Positions 52,776-62,000 of a stretch of 64,000 nt of DNA are shown piece by piece. The number at the start of each line of letters is the position of its first letter. Position 1 is the first letter of the stretch. This DNA is from Flavobacterium sp. LC2016-12 (GTDB taxonomy: Bacteria > Bacteroidota > Bacteroidia > Flavobacteriales > Flavobacteriaceae). The stretch spans positions 106,307 to 170,306 of the forward strand of contig NZ_JADKPT010000013.1 of NCBI RefSeq assembly GCF_015351595.1. Reading direction: 5' to 3'. The position numbers were made by a program, and so were the translations under genes. The notes below the pieces were generated by a model that did not search any database, was not told the DNA's origin, and was given only the letters and a program-made list of their open reading frames with translations.

Positions 52776-54578
52776 ATGTCAGCAGAAGCGCACGGTCACG
52801 ATCACGGACACGATCACGAGCACGAACATCATCATAAAGACACGTTCATTACTAAATATATTTTTAGTATTGATCACAAAATGATTGCTAAGCAATACTT
52901 AATTACCGGTATTATTATGGGTATAATTGGTATTGCAATGTCTTTGCTTTTCAGAATGCAATTAGCATGGCCAGAGGAGTCTTTCAAAATATTTAATGTT
53001 TTATTAGGAGATAAATTTGCACCTGATGGTGTAATGGCTAATGATATTTACCTGGCTTTAGTTACAATTCACGGTACCATCATGGTATTCTTTGTACTGA
53101 CGGCTGGTTTGAGTGGAACTTTTAGTAATTTACTTATTCCACTTCAAATTGGAGCTCGAGATATGGCTTCTGGATTTATGAATATGATTTCATACTGGTT
53201 GTTTTTCTTATCTGCTGTAATAATGTTAAGTTCATTATTTGTTGAAGCTGGACCAGCTTCTGCAGGTTGGACAATTTATCCGCCATTAAGTGCTTTACCA
53301 CAAGCTATTCCAGGTTCTGGTACAGGTATGACTTTATGGTTAGTTTCTATGGCTATCTTTATTGCATCTTCTTTAATGGGATCTTTAAATTACATCGTTA
53401 CTGTAATCAACTTAAGAACTAAAGGGATGTCTATGACTAGACTTCCACTTACTATCTGGACATTTTTCGTAACAGCTATTATTGGTGTTATTTCGTTTCC
53501 AGTTTTATTATCTGCCGCATTATTATTGATTTTTGATAGAAGTTTTGGAACTTCATTCTTCTTGTCTGATATTTATATTGCTGGAGAGGTTTTACACTAT
53601 CAAGGTGGTTCTCCGGTATTATTTGAACACTTATTCTGGTTCTTAGGACACCCTGAGGTTTATATCGTAATCTTACCTGCAATGGGTCTTGTTTCTGAAA
53701 TTATGGCTACGAATTCTCGCAAACCAATCTTCGGATACAGAGCGATGATTATGTCAGTTCTTGCAATTGCATTCTTGTCTACAATTGTATGGGGTCACCA
53801 TATGTTTATTTCAGGTATGAATCCTTTCTTAGGATCTGTATTTACATTTACAACTTTATTGATTGCAATCCCATCCGCTGTAAAAGCATTTAACTGGATT
53901 ACAACTTTGTGGAAAGGTAACTTACAGTTTAACCCTGCAATGTTGTTTTCTATCGGAATGGTTTCTACTTTCATCACTGGAGGTTTAACCGGAATCATTT
54001 TAGGAGATAGTACTTTAGATATTAACGTTCACGATACTTACTTTGTAATTGCTCACTTTCACTTAGTAATGGGTATCTCTGCACTTTACGGAATGTTTGC
54101 TGGTATTTACCACTGGTTCCCTAAAATGTATGGAAGAATGTTGAATAAAAATTTAGGTTATATTCACTTTTGGGTAACAGCTGTTTGTGCTTATGGAGTA
54201 TTCTTCCCAATGCACTTTATCGGATTAGCTGGTTTACCAAGACGTTATTATACAAATACAAACTTCCCATTATTTGATGATTTACAAAATGTGAATGTTT
54301 TAATTACAACATTTGCTCTTGTAGGAGGTGCATTCCAATTAGTATTCTTATACAACTTCTTTAGTAGTATTTTCTATGGTAAAAAAGCAGTTCAGAATCC
54401 ATGGAAATCTACAACATTAGAGTGGACAACTCCAGTAGAGCATATTCACGGTAACTGGCCTGGTGAAATTCCTCATGTATACCGTTGGCCATATGACTAC
54501 AGTAACCCAAATCATGATGTAGATTTTGTGCCGCAAAATGTACCAATGAAAGAAGGTGAAGAAGTTTTACACCACTAA
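52776..54578 (+). CDS. ctaD: Cytochrome c oxidase subunit I
   Basis: 600 aa, twelve-helix heme-copper oxidase of the A-type. The N-terminus has a His/Asp-rich stretch HGHDHGHDHEHEHHH (residues 6-20), an additional possible metal-binding segment. Heme and CuB ligands are in HGTIMVF (low-spin heme His), GHPEVYI with the His-Tyr crosslink, WGHHMF (CuB), and HDTYFVIAHFHLVMG (heme a3 and a). Reduces O2 to water and pumps protons. Subunits III and IV are not seen in the window. A terminator follows. Confidence 0.96.
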   Translation: MSAEAHGHDHGHDHEHEHHHKDTFITKYIFSIDHKMIAKQYLITGIIMGIIGIAMSLLFRMQLAWPEESFKIFNVLLGDKFAPDGVMANDIYLALVTIHGTIMVFFVLTAGLSGTFSNLLIPLQIGARDMASGFMNMISYWLFFLSAVIMLSSLFVEAGPASAGWTIYPPLSALPQAIPGSGTGMTLWLVSMAIFIASSLMGSLNYIVTVINLRTKGMSMTRLPLTIWTFFVTAIIGVISFPVLLSAALLLIFDRSFGTSFFLSDIYIAGEVLHYQGGSPVLFEHLFWFLGHPEVYIVILPAMGLVSEIMATNSRKPIFGYRAMIMSVLAIAFLSTIVWGHHMFISGMNPFLGSVFTFTTLLIAIPSAVKAFNWITTLWKGNLQFNPAMLFSIGMVSTFITGGLTGIILGDSTLDINVHDTYFVIAHFHLVMGISALYGMFAGIYHWFPKMYGRMLNKNLGYIHFWVTAVCAYGVFFPMHFIGLAGLPRRYYTNTNFPLFDDLQNVNVLITTFALVGGAFQLVFLYNFFSSIFYGKKAVQNPWKSTTLEWTTPVEHIHGNWPGEIPHVYRWPYDYSNPNHDVDFVPQNVPMKEGEEVLHH

Positions 54579-54587
54579 AAATATTTC

Positions 54588-54618
54588 AAAAAGACTATCA
54601 GAAATGATAGTCTTTTTT
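54588..54618 (+). terminator. Terminator of the act-cox operon
   Basis: AAAAGACTATCA and TGATAGTCTTTTTT form a 12-base stem with loop GAAA. Confidence 0.9.
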
Positions 54619-54688
54619 GTTTTAGTTAAAGTTTGACCCGTTCAATTTTACTGTTTTACAAACTGATTACTTTGTATATCTTTGTAAG

Positions 54689-55711
54689 ATGAATGAAAAC
54701 TTAGATCCTACTACAAAGGGATACAATCCAGAAGAGCTAGATCTTGAAAAAAGATTGCGTCCGCTATCATTTGATGATTTTGCCGGACAAGATCAGGTTT
54801 TAGAGAACCTGAAAGTTTTTGTCGCTGCTGCTAATCAGCGTGGTGAAGCACTTGACCATACGCTTTTTCATGGACCTCCGGGATTAGGGAAAACTACATT
54901 GGCCAATATATTAGCCAATGAATTGGAAGTTGGAATTAAAATTACTTCCGGGCCTGTATTAGATAAGCCTGGTGACTTGGCCGGATTGCTTACTAATCTT
55001 GACGAGAGAGATGTTTTATTTATTGATGAGATTCATCGTTTAAGTCCTATTGTTGAAGAATATTTATATTCAGCAATGGAGGATTTTAAGATAGATATCA
55101 TGATTGAATCAGGGCCAAACGCCAGAACTGTTCAGATTAATTTGAATCCGTTTACTTTAATTGGTGCTACTACACGTTCGGGGCTATTGACTGCTCCAAT
55201 GCGTGCTCGTTTTGGAATTTCATCTCGTTTACAATATTATACTACTGAACTTTTAACTACTATTGTTGAAAGAAGTTCTTCAATCTTAAAAATGCCAATT
55301 TCTTTGGATGCCGCAATCGAAATTGCTGGACGCAGTAGAGGAACACCTCGTATTGCTAATGCTTTGTTGCGCAGAGTTCGTGACTTTGCACAAATAAAAG
55401 GTAACGGAACGATTGATCTGGAAATTGCTCGTTACGCATTAAAAGCATTAAATGTGGATGCACATGGACTCGATGAAATGGATAATAAAATACTATTGAC
55501 TATTATAAATAAGTTTAAAGGCGGACCTGTTGGACTTTCAACATTGGCAACAGCAGTTTCTGAAAGTAGTGAAACGATCGAAGAAGTTTATGAACCTTTT
55601 TTAATTCAAGAGGGGTTTATTATGCGTACACCTCGTGGGCGTGAAGTAACGGATAAAGCTTATAAACATTTAGGGAAATTAAATACAAACATTCAGGGCG
55701 GCTTATTTTAA
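54689..55711 (+). CDS. ruvB: Holliday junction branch migration ATPase RuvB
   Basis: 340 aa. LRPLSFDDFAGQDQV at the start, Walker A GPPGLGKTTLA near 64, Walker B LFIDEIHRL near 110, sensor/arginine-finger region GATTRSGLLTAPMRARFG near 163 and the C-terminal winged helix with GFIMRTPRGREVTDKAY are all present. With RuvA it moves Holliday junctions. A TATCTTTG box (54677-54684) ends four bases before the ATG, so the transcript may be leaderless; no convincing -33 box is seen. First gene of a unit with the P450 and queG. Confidence 0.97.
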   Translation: MNENLDPTTKGYNPEELDLEKRLRPLSFDDFAGQDQVLENLKVFVAAANQRGEALDHTLFHGPPGLGKTTLANILANELEVGIKITSGPVLDKPGDLAGLLTNLDERDVLFIDEIHRLSPIVEEYLYSAMEDFKIDIMIESGPNARTVQINLNPFTLIGATTRSGLLTAPMRARFGISSRLQYYTTELLTTIVERSSSILKMPISLDAAIEIAGRSRGTPRIANALLRRVRDFAQIKGNGTIDLEIARYALKALNVDAHGLDEMDNKILLTIINKFKGGPVGLSTLATAVSESSETIEEVYEPFLIQEGFIMRTPRGREVTDKAYKHLGKLNTNIQGGLF

Positions 55712-55721
55712 TTTTTTTTCA

Positions 55722-57068
55722 ATGTCTGAAAATAAAAAATATAGTTATCCGAACAAACTTTCCATTTTTAGATTCTTTTTGGATGCCGAAGGAGTGCGCA
55801 AAAAACCTATTCCGTTTCATAAAAAATATTTTGATAAACTTGGTGATTCTTTTTCTCTGAGAATCGGTATTTCAAAGCACTTGATTTTGTCAAGGGATAA
55901 TGAAATCGCACAGCATATTTTACAGAAGAATCAAAAAAATTATCATAAATCAAAGTTTCAGTCGGTTTATCTTTCCAAGTATTTGGGAAAAGGACTGTTG
56001 ACTGTTGATGGCGTTTTTTGGCTTAAACAGAGAAGACTTATTCAGCCTGCATTTCACAAGGAAAAAATGAATCAGTTGATTGAAAACATGAATCATACGA
56101 TTGTTTCAGAATTAGATGTTTTAGTGAAAGAAAAAGAGGTTGATCTTTTTCCAGTAATGAGCCAGTTGGCTTTTAATGTTGTTGCAAAATCTTTATTTGA
56201 ACTTTCTATTTCTGAAGAAAAGCTAAATCGTATAAAAGTTATTATAGAAGAAGTTCAGAATTTCTTAATTAAAGAGATACGACTTCCTCATAAAGCTTGG
56301 TGGTTTTCTGCTACTGGTCAGGTGAAAAAACATCTTGAATTAGCAGAAGAAAATAATTGTATTATTAGGGAAATTATAGAAGAGAGAATTTCTTCAAACG
56401 AAGAGATTAATGATTTGCTGAATATGCTTTTAGATACCCGTTACGAAGATACTGGTGAAGGAATGTCAGTAAAGCAATTAATAGATGAAATTAAAGTTCT
56501 TTTTATTGCCGGACATGAGACAACTGCAAATGCCTTAACTTTTACTCTTTATCTTTTGGGAAGAAATCCGGAAATACAACAAAAAGTTTTTGACGAAATT
56601 CTTGAAATTGAATCGCAAACTGAAAATGTAGTCGAGCAGCTTCAAAAAATGACTTATATAAATGCAGTTTTAAATGAATCAATGCGCTTGTATCCGCCCG
56701 CATGGATTACGGATAGGCAAAATGTTGAGGATGATAGTATTGGTTTATTCTATTTGAAAAAGGGGACTTTAATTGGGCTTTCTTTTTATGAATTGCATCG
56801 AAATCCTAAATATTGGGAGAAACCAAATGATTTTAATCCAAATCGTTTTCTTGGAGAACAAAAGAAGCATTCAATGCAATATTTTTATCCCTTTGGTGCG
56901 GGACCCCGAATGTGTATTGGTGCCGGATTTGCTATTTATGAGATGTGTTTGACCATTTCTCATATTGTGAAAAAATATGCAATTAAAACGGTTAATTCGG
57001 ATATTAAACTTAATCCGCTAATAACATTGAAACCCGTAGGAGTCGAAGTTATATTCTCTAAAAGATGA
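55722..57068 (+). CDS. Cytochrome P450
   Basis: 448 aa. The oxygen-activating I-helix reads LFIAGHETTANALTF near 266, the K-helix ESMRLYPP has the ExxR pair near 324, and the heme-thiolate signature FGAGPRMCIGAGFAIYE near 391 contains the Cys ligand. The closest types are CYP102/CYP4-like bacterial P450s that hydroxylate fatty acids or related hydrophobic molecules, but the substrate cannot be read from sequence. No membrane anchor. No redox partner is encoded nearby. It lies 10 bases after ruvB, and its stop overlaps queG (ATGA). Confidence 0.95.
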   Translation: MSENKKYSYPNKLSIFRFFLDAEGVRKKPIPFHKKYFDKLGDSFSLRIGISKHLILSRDNEIAQHILQKNQKNYHKSKFQSVYLSKYLGKGLLTVDGVFWLKQRRLIQPAFHKEKMNQLIENMNHTIVSELDVLVKEKEVDLFPVMSQLAFNVVAKSLFELSISEEKLNRIKVIIEEVQNFLIKEIRLPHKAWWFSATGQVKKHLELAEENNCIIREIIEERISSNEEINDLLNMLLDTRYEDTGEGMSVKQLIDEIKVLFIAGHETTANALTFTLYLLGRNPEIQQKVFDEILEIESQTENVVEQLQKMTYINAVLNESMRLYPPAWITDRQNVEDDSIGLFYLKKGTLIGLSFYELHRNPKYWEKPNDFNPNRFLGEQKKHSMQYFYPFGAGPRMCIGAGFAIYEMCLTISHIVKKYAIKTVNSDIKLNPLITLKPVGVEVIFSKR

Positions 57069-57991
57069 CAATCAATTCAAAAGAGACATATTCGAAATTT
57101 ATAAAAGCTGAAGCAAAACGACTTGGTTTTCTTTCTTGTGGGATATCTAAAGCTGGATTTCTTGAACAGGAAGCGCCTAGACTTGAGAAGTGGTTAAAGA
57201 ATAATCATAACGGTCAGATGGCTTATATGGAAAATCATTTTGATAAGCGATTAGATCCGACGTTATTAGTTGATGATGCAAAAAGCGTAATTTCACTTTT
57301 ACTTAATTATTATCCTGCAGAATCTCAGAACCATGAAAGTTTTAAAATTTCCAAATATGCTTATGGCCAAGATTATCATTTTGTTATTAAAGAAAAATTA
57401 AAGGAACTTTTAGATGCTATTCAAGAAAATATCGGAGATGTTTCAGGCCGTGCTTTTGTTGATTCTGCGCCTGTGTTAGATAAAGCCTGGGCTGCAAAAA
57501 GTGGATTGGGCTGGATTGGCAAAAACAGTAATTTGCTAACTCAAAAAGTAGGTTCGTTTTACTTTATTGCAGAATTAATACTTGATTTAGATTTAGACTA
57601 TGATCATGCTACTACGGATCATTGTGGATCGTGTACTGCTTGTATTGATGCTTGTCCCACTCAGGCAATAGTTGCTCCCTATGTTGTTGATGGAAGCAAA
57701 TGTATTTCCTATTATACAATTGAACTAAAAGAGAATATTCCTTATGAGATGAAAGGGAAATTCGATGAGTGGATGTTTGGTTGTGATACTTGTCAGGATG
57801 TTTGTCCGTGGAATCGTTTTTCAAAACCACATTCTGAACCCTTATTTAATCCTAATCCTGAATTGCTTTCTTTTTCAAAGAAAGATTGGATTGAAATAAC
57901 GGAAGAAACTTTCAAAAAAGTCTTTAAAAATTCTCCAATTAAGCGAACCAAATTCGATGGTTTAAAACGCAATATTAACTTTTTAGATTAA
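57065..57991 (+). CDS. queG: Epoxyqueuosine reductase QueG
   Basis: 308 aa. Cobalamin-dependent Fe-S enzyme that reduces epoxyqueuosine to queuosine in tRNA. KAEAKRLGFLSCGISKAGFL at the start, VDSAPVLDKAWAAKSGLGWIGKN near 138 (active-site Asp), and two 4Fe-4S motifs CGSCTACIDACPTQAI near 192 and CDTCQDVCPWNRF near 239. It completes the queuosine pathway, which fits the queuosine-precursor transporter gene at 8527-9189. Its start overlaps the P450 stop by four bases. Confidence 0.97.
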   Translation: MTINSKETYSKFIKAEAKRLGFLSCGISKAGFLEQEAPRLEKWLKNNHNGQMAYMENHFDKRLDPTLLVDDAKSVISLLLNYYPAESQNHESFKISKYAYGQDYHFVIKEKLKELLDAIQENIGDVSGRAFVDSAPVLDKAWAAKSGLGWIGKNSNLLTQKVGSFYFIAELILDLDLDYDHATTDHCGSCTACIDACPTQAIVAPYVVDGSKCISYYTIELKENIPYEMKGKFDEWMFGCDTCQDVCPWNRFSKPHSEPLFNPNPELLSFSKKDWIEITEETFKKVFKNSPIKRTKFDGLKRNINFLD

Positions 57992-58088
57992 AGAAAAAGT
58001 TAGATATCGGTTTTGATTATTTTTTTTCTATTGAATTGCCTAATAATTTGCTTCCAGAATTTTATTTCCCATATTTTTATAAACGAAG

Positions 58089-58143
58089 AAAAAGACACAT
58101 TTTTGTAAGAACCTCTTTTACAATTTGATATATGTGTCTTTTT
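58089..58143. terminator. Long hairpin downstream of queG
   Basis: AAAAAGACACAT and ATGTGTCTTTTT pair over 12 bases; an inner TTGTAA/TTACAA stem adds to it. The T-run on the plus strand makes it a plausible terminator for ruvB-P450-queG. Confidence 0.75.
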
Positions 58144-59017
58144 TGCAATGTAGGAAATGAAACACAACATGTGTATTTTGTCTATGTTTTTTATCGACAA
58201 ACGGTAAATCTATTGAAAGTTTGTTTTATTGATCAACAATAATTTTATTATAGAATCTGGTAATTAAATTATTACTTCTCTTATTTATTGAGATGTAAGA
58301 AAGCGTTTGTGAATTTTGAAAGTGCAACAGTTTTTTTATTTAATTAAAAAGATAAAATATTTATTAAAACGTTAAATGTTTGATAATCAATATTTATTCG
58401 TCTTGTTTGTAGAATAAATTATCTAATTGTAGAGATGTCTTTTAACTCATTTTTTATTTGAAAAAAGTGAGTTCAATAGTAATAAATTTTATTAAAAATA
58501 ATTACTTAAGAAGAAAAACGCCTTTAACATATTGTAAATAAAAAGTAAACAAATGTTAAAAATGAAACCTCTTTTTGTAATTTTTAATTTTGTAAGATTT
58601 TTTGATGTTTTGTTATTAAACTAAAGATAATCTGTCTTAATTCATAAAAAATTAATAAATTTCTCCTTTTATATTGATGAATGATTAATTTTTTTAAATA
58701 TAAAAGGGCGTTTTGCTTGAAAATAAGTGTAATTCAACGTTTTTATAGGTAGTTTGTCGACTAATGTAGCTAGTTATTAGGTGTTTATCTATTTTCGCCA
58801 CACCAAAACTACCATGAAATTATGAGACTATTTTTATGTCTTGAGCCGATTACTCAAATGGTTCAATCATTTTTTGAATTAAGAAAAAAATCTCACTTCA
58901 GATTTTTTTTTAATTTAAAATCCCTTCATCATATTTTTTCGTATGTCTGCTATATCCTGAAAACCGTGATTGGTTATTCGGTTAACAATATTTGTATTCC
59001 TCAAATCTCATTTGTGT
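58144..59017. other. AT-rich intergenic region before the giant protein
   Basis: About 870 bases with no gene I can support. There is one imperfect hairpin (58443-58473, AACTCATTTTTT against AAAAAAGTGAGTT). A 67-codon open frame at 58822-59025 overlaps the start of the next gene by eight bases but has low-complexity Phe/Leu composition and is probably not a protein. Some of the region must be the promoter and leader of the giant protein. Confidence 0.6.
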
Positions 59018-62000
59018 ATGCGTAACTTTACTTTTAAAGGCCGTAATTTATTTAGGCCATTTTTTATTGCTTTAGTACTTCTATTATCAAACGCATCTTT
59101 GTTTGCGCAAATTTGCGGTACCCCTGGAGTTGATGGCCCTGTAACAGTATCAAGTTCTGTAAATACTTATTATCCTATTACAGGAAATGTTACGATGAAT
59201 GCCGGAGCAAAATCCATAGTACTAAGTAAAGTACCAGCAACAGATGGTTATCTTAATAATTTTGGAGCGACTCCAATTTCTGCAGGCGATTTGATTTTAA
59301 TTATTCAAATGCAGGATGCTACAATAGATTATACAAATAGTACAAGTTATGGTTCTGGAACTGCAAATAGTGGCTTGGATGGTTTAGGAGGGACTGGTTT
59401 TACGGCTATTGGCAATACTGGTATTTTTGAATATGTTATTGCAACTAATAACGTACCATTGACAGGAGGGAATTTAACATTTAAAGGGACTGGTTCTGGC
59501 GGCGGTGTGCTCAATAGTTTTTTTAACGCAGATGCAACAGCAACAAGAGGGAAAAGAACATTTCAAATCGTTAGAGTGCCACAATATTCTAATTTAACAC
59601 TTACATCTAATATTACTACTCCACCTTTTAATGGAGTTGCAGGTGGTGTAATCGCTTTTAATGTTTCAGGGACATTCAATTTTGCAGGATATACAATTGA
59701 TGGAACTGCTCGTGGTTTTAGAGGTGGTTATAGTCCCAGAGCAGACTCTAATCTAAATGATGCTAATACTTATGTGGGATTATCAACTAATAATAAAATT
59801 TCTGGAAAGGGAGAAGGAATAGCAGGAACACCACGCTATATGTGGGATGGATATAATCAAGTTGATAATTTAGTTGAAGGAATGCCGGGAGGATCTTCGG
59901 GAAGAGGAGCTCCAGCTAATGCAGGAGGAGGAGGTAATGACCATAATACTGGCGGCGGTGGAGGCGGTAATGGTGGATATGGTGGTTTAGGTGGTGCCGG
60001 ATGGCAAGGTGGTAATGGTAATATTCTTCCCGCAACAGGAGGAGGAAGACCGGGTTTTAGATCATATCTTACAGCTGTTCCATTTCCGAGGCTTGTTATG
60101 GGCGGAGGCGGTGGAGCCGGTGATGCCAATAATGCTTCATCTGGTGTAAAAGGTGGTGTAGGAGGTGCTATTATTCTCGTTAATGCCGGTACAGTTTTGG
60201 GAACTGGTAATATTTATGCTAACGGCGGAAAGGGGGCACCTGGCGCTTATTCAGGTTCGCCTGACGGAGCTGGAGGAGGAGGAGCTGGAGGAACAGTATT
60301 ATTAAATATTTCTAATGATAGTAATGCAACTATTAGAATAGAGGCGAATGGAGGAGCTGGAGGAAATACGGAAAATGATAATAACGATGAGCACGGACCT
60401 GGTGGTGGTGGTGGTGGTGGAATTATTAGTCATAATCTTTCAGGTACAGTAAGCATAATTACTAGTGTACTTGGTGGCGTAGCAGGTAAATCTAATGCTG
60501 GTAATGGAATCAGTCACGGAGCTATAGGTGGATCGGTTGGTTATGTATCAACATTTACAATACAAGATGTTCCGCCAAATTTGCAGGTAAATTCAAATTG
60601 CTTTCCTATTCTTGAGACCAAAGTAAAAACTTTATCAACAGCGTCAATTTGTAATTCCATTGATGAGAAAGTACCTTATGAGGTTCAGATAAAAAATACT
60701 GGGGTAGGAAATGCTGCAGGAGTATTTTTAGACTTTCTTTTTCCAGCAGGTATTGAATTTGATTCCGCTACAGCAACATATTCACTTGATGCTTCCGGGC
60801 CTTCTGGACCTTTGGCTAATAGTGCTACGGCAAATAATCCTTTATTTGGTGGATTTAATATCGCACAAAATGGAATTGTAACAATAACCTTAGTAGGGAA
60901 AGTTGCAACATCAATTACTGCCGGGACATATAGCTCTAATGCGCAAGCTTTATATCTTGATCCTACTCGTACAACTGCCGATCCAAATAGAAAAATAACA
61001 CCATTTACAAATGCTTATGGAACGGTTAGTAAAAATTATGAAGGATTAAACCAATCTAATGTCCCGGGTACTAACTTTATTGGAACTAGTTCGACTGCAG
61101 ATGATATAACAATACTAGCTTTGCCAACTGCGCCGACCGTTACAATTTTACAGTCAAGTTGTGCTACTCCAACAGGAACAGTAACGGTAATTATGCCAGC
61201 AAATGCCTCAGGAATAAGTTATACATTGACAGGAACAAATCCTATAGCAGCACCGGTAAATAATACAACAGGTGTTTTTTCGGGATTGGTAGCGGGCACT
61301 TATAAAGTAACAACAAAAAATGCACAGGGATGTACTTCATCTCCAACTACTGGTATCGTTATAAATGCAGTTGCTGGTGCACCAACGACTACAGGAGTAT
61401 CAATTTGTCAGGATGGAACGGGATCATTAACAGCTTCTTCATCATGCTTAATTTCAGAGAGCACAGGAGCGAAAATTGCTGTGGCAGGAACGAGTGCAAC
61501 TGCAGGAACCAATACACTATCCTGGGTAAATCCTGAAAAAATTACTTCGAATGATTCGAGTAATGCTACAGTTGCTGTCTCAAGTGGAGGGAGTTTTATA
61601 ACGCATTATCTTCAGGGAACTAATTTTGGCTTTACAATTCCAACTAATGCTACAATAAAAGGTATTCAAGTATCAATTAGTCGTTTTAGTAGCGTTGATA
61701 GTAATAATAATAATGTAAAAGATAATGTTGTCAGTTTGATTAAGGCTGGATCCATTATGGGTGCAAATAGAAAAGTCACAAATAGTAATTGGTCAACTAG
61801 TTCTACGACTGTTATTGATTATGGAGGTACATCAGATTTATGGAATGGTTCATGGAGTCCTTCTGATATTAATTCGCCAGATTTTGGAATAGTATTATCT
61901 GCGGATATTAATAGAGGAAATGGAAATGGAAACGGTACTGTAACTGCATCGGTTGATTACATGCAGATTACTGTGAATTATACCTTAGGAGAAATTGAAT

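Noticed and set aside
58000..58200. 66-codon frame on the minus strand
   Set aside because: It spans a terminator hairpin, has low-complexity Lys/Ile composition and no recognisable start context.
59857..60129. Pro-rich 90-codon frame on the minus strand
   Set aside because: It is the antisense of the glycine-rich section of the giant protein; poly-Pro is the mirror of GGN codons.
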